From contig CAMWOX010000015.1 in assembly GCA_947175975.1 (NCBI GenBank), positions 1 to 18,456 on the forward strand: DNA of 18,456 nucleotides. The letters are read 5' to 3'. Position numbers and translations under genes: made by a program. This stretch comes from an uncultured Ruminococcus sp. Its GTDB lineage: Bacteria > Bacillota > Clostridia > Oscillospirales > Ruminococcaceae. Below the pieces are notes generated by a model that made no database searches, was not told the origin of the DNA, and saw only the letters and a program-made list of their open reading frames with translations. Below are positions 13,681 to 18,456 of the stretch, in pieces; positions within the stretch are counted from its first letter, which is position 1, and every line of letters starts with the position of its first letter.

Positions 13681-15744
13681 ATGAAATTAAGAAAATTATT
13701 GACTGTATTGCTTGCATTGACTTGTACATTCCAGGCAGGAGCTGTCCAGATCTCGGCACATGCCGATGGGGCGGTTGTGGTTGCTTCGGATGCTGAAGAG
13801 ACGGAGTCTACTTATGGAAATCTGAAATATATAAAAAGTAAAATCAATCAAGTAAACAGTGAGGGCAATACAATTGCTGTTTATTCTCTCAGGATTTCCG
13901 GTGTGGAAGATGGCACAGAACATCTTGTGATTCCGGAGGAGATTGATGGAGTTCCAGTCACTAGCATTGGTGTCAATGCATTTCAGGATTGTTCCAGTTT
14001 GGTTTCTGTACAGATGCCGAATAGTATTACTACCATTGGCAAGTGTGCATTTCAGAACTGTGTGAATCTGGAAGAAGTCGATTTGTCTGCTGCTCTGACT
14101 ACACTCGTGTCGAACATATTTGAAGGTTGTACCAGTCTGAAAAGTATTTCTATTCCTGAAAGCGTTACAAATATGGGAATGGAATGTTTTCAGGGATGTA
14201 CAAGTCTGAAAGAAGTCACAATTCCGGATAGTGTCCAGAGCATGAGTGCTCGTGTTTTCAAGGATTGTTCTGCATTGGAGAGCGTCACACTGCCAAAGAA
14301 TCTGAAAGCAATTCCATCTGGCATATTCTGGAACTGTACTAACCTGAAAAGTATCACAATTCCGGAAAGCGTAGAAACAATTGACACAGTCGCATTCCAG
14401 AATTGTACCAGTCTTACAGAAATTCAAATTCCGGATTGTGTTTCCTATCTTGGAATTGATGTATTCGAGGGGTCAGGATGGTTGGAAAATCAGCCGGACG
14501 GTGCTGTGTATCTCAATCATATTCTGTATTGCTACAAAGGTACGATTCCCGAAACAACGTTTACAATTTCGGAGAATGTGAAGTATATTGCACCATATGC
14601 ATTCAAGAATCAGAAAAATCTGGAATCCGTTATTATTCCGCAGGGAGTAGAAACAATTGGTTATAGTGCATTCTTCCTGTGTACTGAGCTGAAAACAATC
14701 CAGTTCCCAGATTCCCTGAAAACTGTGCAATCTGATGCTTTTTCAAGCACACCTTGGTATGAAGAGCAGCCGGACGGCGTTGTCTATGCTGGTAACTATG
14801 CATGGGCTTACAAGGGTGAAATGCCCGAAGATTCTTTGATCGTGATCCAGGACGGCACAACGGTTCTTGATCCGGATCTGTTTAAAGATCGTAAGGAGCT
14901 GACGGGTCTGATTCTGCCGGATGGTCTCACAACAATTTATGGAGATGCATTTACAGGATGTGAAAATCTGGAAATGATCCGCATTCCGGATAGTATTGCT
15001 ACTGTCGGGCATAATGCTTTTGAAGAGACACCTTGGTTTGCACAGCAGCCAGATGGACTGCTCTACATCGGCAGTACAGCATACTGCTACAAGGGGGATA
15101 TGCCGGAGCAGACAGAAATCACGCTTCGGGAGGGTACGCTCTCTGTTGCACCGTATGCATTTGTGAAATGTGAGAATCTGGTTTCTATTACATTTCCGGA
15201 TGGTTTGCAGGACATTGGCAGATATGCATTTTATGCTTGCCGGAATTTAACGGAAATTACATTGCCGGAGTCTGTCAGGAGCGTAGGCAGTGTCTATGAT
15301 GGACAAAGTCGCCTGATTGCAGTGGGCAAGGCGGCGGATCTGACGGTTACGATTTTGAATCCGTTCTGTGAATTTGTGAATGACTATACATTCCCGAGAG
15401 CGGAAAAAACGCTGATTCGTGGTTATGCAGATTCTACGGCACAGGTGTATGCGGAGGAGAAAGGCTTCACATTTGAATCTCTGGGAGATTTTGATCCGCC
15501 AGAGCAGACAGATCCGCCGGAAGAGAAACAAATCCGGATGGGCGATATTGATCTGGATGACGAAATCACCATTCTGGATGTTGTTATGGGAAATCGGGTG
15601 TTTGTCGGTGTAGAGAGCGTGACACCGGAACAGAGGAAAGCTTATGATGTGAATCACAGCGGTTCCGTTGATCTGGCGGATAGTATGCTTGTTCTGCAAT
15701 ATCTAGTACATTTGATTGACAGCCTGGATGATATTACAGTGTGA
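13681..15744 (+). CDS. Secreted BspA-type leucine-rich-repeat protein with C-terminal dockerin
   Basis: The 687-residue protein has a signal peptide (about 1-27, cleavage near SAHA). BspA-type (LRR_5) leucine-rich repeats run from about residue 76 to 540. A short PP-containing linker (about 604-616) follows, then a type I dockerin (622-682). The repeats show the usual pattern ITIPESVTxIGxxAFxxCxxL. From residue 267 a larger unit of about 92 residues recurs three times, each opening with W-x-x-Q-P-D-G, then a YKG turn and a set of LRRs. BspA-type repeats commonly mediate binding to proteins or surfaces. The first calcium loop of the dockerin is slightly unusual, with D-E-I-T where G-x-V-D is common. 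AGGAGAAA precedes the ATG. It shares a promoter with the upstream gene and ends at a strong terminator. Confidence 0.88.
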   Translation: MKLRKLLTVLLALTCTFQAGAVQISAHADGAVVVASDAEETESTYGNLKYIKSKINQVNSEGNTIAVYSLRISGVEDGTEHLVIPEEIDGVPVTSIGVNAFQDCSSLVSVQMPNSITTIGKCAFQNCVNLEEVDLSAALTTLVSNIFEGCTSLKSISIPESVTNMGMECFQGCTSLKEVTIPDSVQSMSARVFKDCSALESVTLPKNLKAIPSGIFWNCTNLKSITIPESVETIDTVAFQNCTSLTEIQIPDCVSYLGIDVFEGSGWLENQPDGAVYLNHILYCYKGTIPETTFTISENVKYIAPYAFKNQKNLESVIIPQGVETIGYSAFFLCTELKTIQFPDSLKTVQSDAFSSTPWYEEQPDGVVYAGNYAWAYKGEMPEDSLIVIQDGTTVLDPDLFKDRKELTGLILPDGLTTIYGDAFTGCENLEMIRIPDSIATVGHNAFEETPWFAQQPDGLLYIGSTAYCYKGDMPEQTEITLREGTLSVAPYAFVKCENLVSITFPDGLQDIGRYAFYACRNLTEITLPESVRSVGSVYDGQSRLIAVGKAADLTVTILNPFCEFVNDYTFPRAEKTLIRGYADSTAQVYAEEKGFTFESLGDFDPPEQTDPPEEKQIRMGDIDLDDEITILDVVMGNRVFVGVESVTPEQRKAYDVNHSGSVDLADSMLVLQYLVHLIDSLDDITV
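14479..15288 (+). repeat. Higher-order repeat of about 92 residues in the LRR protein
   Basis: The unit starts at W267, W359 and W452, so the periods are 92 and 93 residues; the third copy is slightly shorter. Each copy has WxxQPDG, then a short hydrophobic stretch with YKG and MPE or IPE, then about three LRR segments. Confidence 0.8.
15544..15726 (+). repeat. Dockerin module, copy B
   Basis: This encodes residues 622-682 of the LRR protein. The last 30 residues are identical to copy A while the DNA there differs at 13 positions, all synonymous. Confidence 0.85.
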
Positions 15745-15751
15745 AAACGGA

Positions 15752-15790
15752 AATCCGCCTGTATGCGATTGCATACAGGCGGATTCTTTC
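15752..15790. terminator. Bidirectional terminator between the dockerin operon and hsp20
   Basis: A perfect 15-bp stem, AATCCGCCTGTATGC/GCATACAGGCGGATT, has a GATT loop (15752-15785). It is followed by CTTTC on the plus strand. On the minus strand, AT-rich sequence with T runs follows, so it can serve both convergent genes. Confidence 0.88.
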
Positions 15791-15814
15791 GGGAGAGTAA
15801 AAATTAGAAATTTA

Positions 15815-16231
15815 TTAGCTGATCGGGATATATTTCTTCTCCGGTGTGGTGTTTTCTTTTTTCGGAATCACCAGATTCAGCACACCGTCAGAGAACTTCG
15901 CCTGAATGTCCTCTTCTTTCACAGCGTCGCCTACATAGAAGCTTCTGCTGTATGATCCGGAGAATCGCTCACGGCGGATATAATTGCCCTTTTCGTCCTG
16001 CTTATCATGATTCTGTGTGGTAGAAGCACTCACAACCAGACAGCCGTCATGCAGTTCTGCATTTACATTTTCTTTCTGGATGCCCGGCAGGTCAATGGCA
16101 AGTTCATAGCTCGTTTCTGTTTCTTTGACATCCGTCTTCATGGGACTGCTCTGCGCACCCTGCATTGGCAGAAACGCACGGTCAAAGAAATCATCAAAGC
16201 TGTTTTTTCGGAATAACTCAGGGAAAAACAT
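15815..16231 (-). CDS. Small heat-shock protein, Hsp20 (alpha-crystallin) family
   Basis: Hsp20 proteins bind unfolding proteins without ATP and hold them for refolding. The 138-residue product starts MFFPELFRKNSFDDFFDRAF, typical of clostridial members. The alpha-crystallin domain spans about 32-124 (YELAIDLPGIQKENV, LVVSAS, ERFSGSYSRSFYV, FSDGVLNLVIPKK). A C-terminal IPI motif, used in oligomer contacts, ends the chain. The ATG at 16231 is chosen because AAAGGGG lies 10 nt upstream. A GTG at 16288 would add 19 residues unlike the family. A consensus promoter and a 16-bp palindrome lie upstream. Confidence 0.93.
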   Translation of the reverse strand: MFFPELFRKNSFDDFFDRAFLPMQGAQSSPMKTDVKETETSYELAIDLPGIQKENVNAELHDGCLVVSASTTQNHDKQDEKGNYIRRERFSGSYSRSFYVGDAVKEEDIQAKFSDGVLNLVIPKKENTTPEKKYIPIS

Positions 16232-16291
16232 GATGGAAACGCCCCTTTCAGAGAGTAAATAACAGTTTGAAAATGATTGCTTTTTCACATC

Positions 16292-16307
16292 CTGAGAGAT
16301 CTCTCAG
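16292..16307. promoter_or_regulatory. Perfect 16-bp palindrome in the hsp20 leader
   Basis: CTGAGAGATCTCTCAG is a perfect palindrome about 20-35 bp downstream of the predicted hsp20 transcription start. Such a site suits a dimeric repressor acting as a roadblock. It does not match the CIRCE (HrcA) or CtsR sites known for heat-shock genes. An RNA stem of 5 bp is also possible. Confidence 0.5.
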
Positions 16308-16333
16308 TCGTAGGATTCCCCTGCTATGATTTT

Positions 16334-16362
16334 ATTATACGCTGAAAATTCTGCCTTGTCAA
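16334..16362 (-). promoter_or_regulatory. Consensus promoter for hsp20
   Basis: On the minus strand, TTGACA (16362-16357), a 17-bp spacer and TATAAT (16339-16334) match the vegetative sigma consensus at all 12 positions. The leader would be about 95 nt. Confidence 0.88.
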
Positions 16363-16427
16363 TAGAAACATGTTGGTTTTCAGAGAAATATCACAAAGTT
16401 TCATGTATCCGACACAATTTAGCTGTT

Positions 16428-16440
16428 ATTCTGGCAGAAT
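16428..16440. promoter_or_regulatory. Short inverted repeat upstream of the metallopeptidase promoter
   Basis: ATTCT-GGC-AGAAT is a perfect 5-bp inverted repeat, 13 bp before the -35 box. It could bind a regulator, or it may be chance. Confidence 0.2.
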
Positions 16441-16453
16441 GCCTGAAAAATCA

Positions 16454-16482
16454 TTGACAATGCAAAAAAACTGTGTTATAAT
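16454..16482 (+). promoter_or_regulatory. Consensus promoter for the ricin-dockerin-metallopeptidase gene
   Basis: TTGACA (16454-16459), a 17-bp spacer and TATAAT (16477-16482), a perfect vegetative match. It lies downstream of the longer possible ORF start at 16370, which rules that start out. The leader is about 34 nt and ends in AAAGGAGGA (16507-16515). Confidence 0.88.
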
Positions 16483-16522
16483 GATAAAAATTATTTTTAT
16501 ATTACAAAAGGAGGAATTTTTT

Positions 16523-18172
16523 ATGTTCAGAAAATTGAGTATTCCGCTTGCTATGCTCATTGCACTAGGATCGGTTTCTGTCTGCAATCTGGGAAGCCGT
16601 CCGGCAGAAGCCTTGGATCTGGATGAGAGAGAATGCATGCTCCGGAATACGGCAACCGGAAAATATCTGACTGTCCGGAACTGCGGAATAGATGATAAAG
16701 GCGTTTGTGCCTACAGTGCGGACGGCGTTGCAGATTACAATACTTGGGTGCTGGTTCAGGGATGGCCGGGTGTGTATACAATCCGATCGGGACTTGCAAA
16801 TGATCTGTATCTGACAACAGGCGATGACGGAGGTCTGGTGATCGCACAGGAAGATGATTCTAATTCTTATCAGAAATATACACTCGAACAAGCACCAGAT
16901 TCCAATTTGTGCAGGATTACCGCAGGGGGCTGGATTGCCGCACCGGTCAGGGATGCCGACGGCGCACCTGTTTCTATGGTGAATGAGACGGATTTTGCGG
17001 ACTCCGCAGAATGGGAAATTATTGATCTTTCTTACAGAGGAAGAGTCGGCGATGTGGATCGTGATGGAAAAGTTACTATTTATGATATGCAGCTTGCAAA
17101 GATCATTGCCAAAGACCGGAAAAAGGCGAATGTTATGCAAGCATCCCGTGCAGATGTCAATGGTGACGGCGAGATTGATTCACAGGATCTGAATCTGATA
17201 CAGGAATTTTTATTGACCAGATCTGACAGTTTTCCGAAGAAGGGCGTAGATCTGATTCCGAATACGATTAGGTCGGATGTGGCTGATGTGATTCTGCCGC
17301 CTATTGATCCTGATCCGGATCCAGATCCTGTAGAAGAACTTACATTGGCAGATATGCCGGAAGAATATCAAGAACCTGCGGAATGGATCTGGCAGAATCG
17401 CTGTATCTATGAAAATTCTACAAGCCGGAGAAATACAATCTTCGATCAGATTGACGCAGGCAAGGGAACACTGAATTTTGTTGTGAGATGGCAGTCTTAC
17501 AAGACAATTACTTATGAACAGAGACAACAGTTTGAGAAACTGGCAAGTGATGCAGTCAATGCGTGGAATGATTATCTCAAAGGCTATGACGGCTGGAAAT
17601 ATGATCACATTGATGTGAAGATTGTCGGGTGGGCAGTCCTGGACAAAAGCTGTCTGCTGGATCTGCATGAAGATGAGATTGTCTATGATAATCTGATTTC
17701 CGATTATGACAGCCAGTATGATACAAGCAATGGTTATGAGACAATCCCGGATAAACTGCCAAGTGCGCCGTCAGAATTATCCCGATTTGATCATTTTTCG
17801 GAATCCGGCTATGAATATCCAGGCGGACTGGACAAACGATTTGACATGTACATCTGGGCAACACAAGGATTCCCGGCAATCGGCGGTGCAGGCGGTGATT
17901 GGGGACAGCGGCTGTCTGATGATGCGTATATTAACATGTTAGACGGCACGAACATTCATGTATTGGAGCATGAAATCGGTCACGGCTTCGGCATTACGGA
18001 CTTCTATGGTGAGAATGGCACGAACTCCGGACCACCGCCGGCAGGATTCCCGGATGATGGTACATCTATCATGATGGCAGGTTCTTCCACGAAAATCACA
18101 ACATTTGACGGCTGGTTACTGCGTTATATCTGGAGTCAGATCAAAGACGAAGAGGGCAGATTCAGCAAATAA
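16523..18172 (+). CDS. Secreted ricin-type lectin, dockerin and putative zinc metallopeptidase
   Basis: From the ATG at 16523 the product is 549 residues. A signal peptide covers 1-30 (cleavage near AEA). A beta-trefoil of the ricin type follows (about 36-170, with LRNTATGKYL and YTIRSGL), possibly carbohydrate-binding. An internal type I dockerin (about 175-235) has calcium loops D177-D179-D181 to D188 and D211-N213-D215 to D222. After a DPDPDPDP linker (262-269), the C-terminal domain of some 270 residues has HEIGHGFGITD at 483-493. This fits HEXXHXXGXXD, with H483, H487 and D493 as zinc ligands and E484 as catalytic base. MMAG at 517-520 could be a Met-turn. This points to a metzincin-like peptidase such as the snapalysin type, but the substrate is unknown and the assignment rests on the motif. 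It has its own promoter and terminator and is divergent from hsp20. Confidence 0.8.
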   Translation: MFRKLSIPLAMLIALGSVSVCNLGSRPAEALDLDERECMLRNTATGKYLTVRNCGIDDKGVCAYSADGVADYNTWVLVQGWPGVYTIRSGLANDLYLTTGDDGGLVIAQEDDSNSYQKYTLEQAPDSNLCRITAGGWIAAPVRDADGAPVSMVNETDFADSAEWEIIDLSYRGRVGDVDRDGKVTIYDMQLAKIIAKDRKKANVMQASRADVNGDGEIDSQDLNLIQEFLLTRSDSFPKKGVDLIPNTIRSDVADVILPPIDPDPDPDPVEELTLADMPEEYQEPAEWIWQNRCIYENSTSRRNTIFDQIDAGKGTLNFVVRWQSYKTITYEQRQQFEKLASDAVNAWNDYLKGYDGWKYDHIDVKIVGWAVLDKSCLLDLHEDEIVYDNLISDYDSQYDTSNGYETIPDKLPSAPSELSRFDHFSESGYEYPGGLDKRFDMYIWATQGFPAIGGAGGDWGQRLSDDAYINMLDGTNIHVLEHEIGHGFGITDFYGENGTNSGPPPAGFPDDGTSIMMAGSSTKITTFDGWLLRYIWSQIKDEEGRFSK

Positions 18173-18179
18173 CAATAAT

Positions 18180-18222
18180 GCACTGCAATTCCGGGATTTC
18201 CGGGATCGCAGTGCTTTTATTA
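18180..18222. terminator. Terminator between the metallopeptidase and cyclophilin genes
   Basis: GCACTGC/GCAGTGC (18180-18186 and 18208-18214) encloses an inner CCGG/CCGG pairing and is followed by TTTTATTATT. AATAAT before the stem gives a T-rich stretch on the other strand, so it may work for both convergent genes. Confidence 0.8.
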
Positions 18223-18456
18223 TTATTCAGCGACTGGGATTGTGTCCATGATGATCTGTACACGGGGATTGCCGTTTTCATCAGGGTCGATCATAGTAAC
18301 TTCTTTCATTGTGATCGGGGAATCCGGAACAGCAAGTTCTCCGTTGCTGTTGTAGGATCTGGAAACATCCAGAAAGCTGTCAACAACTTCCATTCCCTGG
18401 GTGACCTCACCGAATGCCGCATAATTGCCATCCAGGAAACTGCAATCTGCATAGCC
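18223..18456 (-). CDS. Cyclophilin-type peptidyl-prolyl cis-trans isomerase, C-terminal part
   Basis: The minus-strand frame open to the window edge encodes 77 residues ending in TAA at 18225-18223. It contains LDGNYAAFGEVTQGMEVVDSF, close to the conserved cyclophilin segment in which the substrate pocket lies. SPITMKEVTMID follows and then a short C-terminal extension, DENGNPRVQIIMDTIPVAE. Cyclophilins speed up proline isomerisation during protein folding. The N-terminal part, including any signal or lipoprotein peptide, lies outside the window, so the location in the cell is not known. Confidence 0.85.
   Translation of the reverse strand, partial: GYADCSFLDGNYAAFGEVTQGMEVVDSFLDVSRSYNSNGELAVPDSPITMKEVTMIDPDENGNPRVQIIMDTIPVAE

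Noticed and set aside
13696..14427. Minus-strand ORF of 243 codons opposite the LRR gene
   Set aside because: It mirrors the repeated LRR coding sequence; the cysteine- and histidine-rich translation is unlike any real protein and the plus strand is clearly coding.
16232..16288. 19-residue N-terminal extension of hsp20 from a GTG
   Set aside because: The family starts near MFFPELF, and an SD lies before the ATG at 16231.
16232..16333. CIRCE or CtsR operator for hsp20
   Set aside because: Neither the TTAGCACTC inverted repeat nor tandem GGTCAAA sequence is present; only the unrelated 16-bp palindrome is found.
16370..16522. N-terminal extension of the metallopeptidase gene to a start at 16370
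   Set aside because: It would place the start codon upstream of the perfect promoter at 16454-16482; the ATG at 16523 has a strong SD and begins a proper signal peptide.

Overview
The window looks like a chromosomal segment from a Gram-positive anaerobe of the Ruminococcus type (Oscillospiraceae). Three things support this: the Firmicutes-style spc/alpha ribosomal operon, strong AGGAGG ribosome binding sites with frequent TTG starts, and three secreted proteins with type I dockerin modules, the docking units of cellulosomes. The species cannot be fixed from the sequence.

Region 1 (1-8513) is the distal part of the ribosomal protein superoperon, all on the plus strand. The order is rplF (3' end), rplR, rpsE, rpmD, rplO, secY, adk, map, a small KOW/L14e-like RNA-binding protein, infA, rpmJ, rpsM, rpsK, rpsD, rpoA, rplQ. 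It ends at a clear intrinsic terminator. Genes are packed with 31 nt or less between them, except for two places. A 391-nt spacer between rpsD and rpoA is full of possible hairpins, and an 81-nt rpoA-rplQ spacer holds an 11-bp stem-loop. Four genes start with TTG (rpsE, secY, infA, rpsK).

Region 2 (8514-12726) has a MATE-family exporter with its own terminator. After it comes a large membrane protein of about 900 residues with some 25-30 predicted membrane segments, preceded by a sigma-70-type promoter and a 13-bp inverted repeat.

Region 3 (12727-18222) is a cellulosome-related accessory cluster. One promoter drives a two-gene unit: a small secreted protein with a cohesin-like domain plus a dockerin, then a secreted BspA-type leucine-rich-repeat protein with a nearly identical dockerin. 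A bidirectional terminator separates this unit from a convergent Hsp20 small heat-shock gene. Divergent from hsp20, behind a consensus promoter, is a secreted protein with a ricin-type beta-trefoil, an internal dockerin of a different type, a DP-rich linker and a C-terminal domain with an HEXXHXXGXXD metallopeptidase signature. The last bases hold the 3' end of a minus-strand cyclophilin-type prolyl isomerase.

The best leads are the structured rpsD-rpoA spacer, the cohesin-dockerin and LRR-dockerin pair whose dockerins differ only synonymously over a 30-residue block, and the dockerin-borne putative metallopeptidase. No tRNA, rRNA, CRISPR array, insertion sequence or phage gene was seen.
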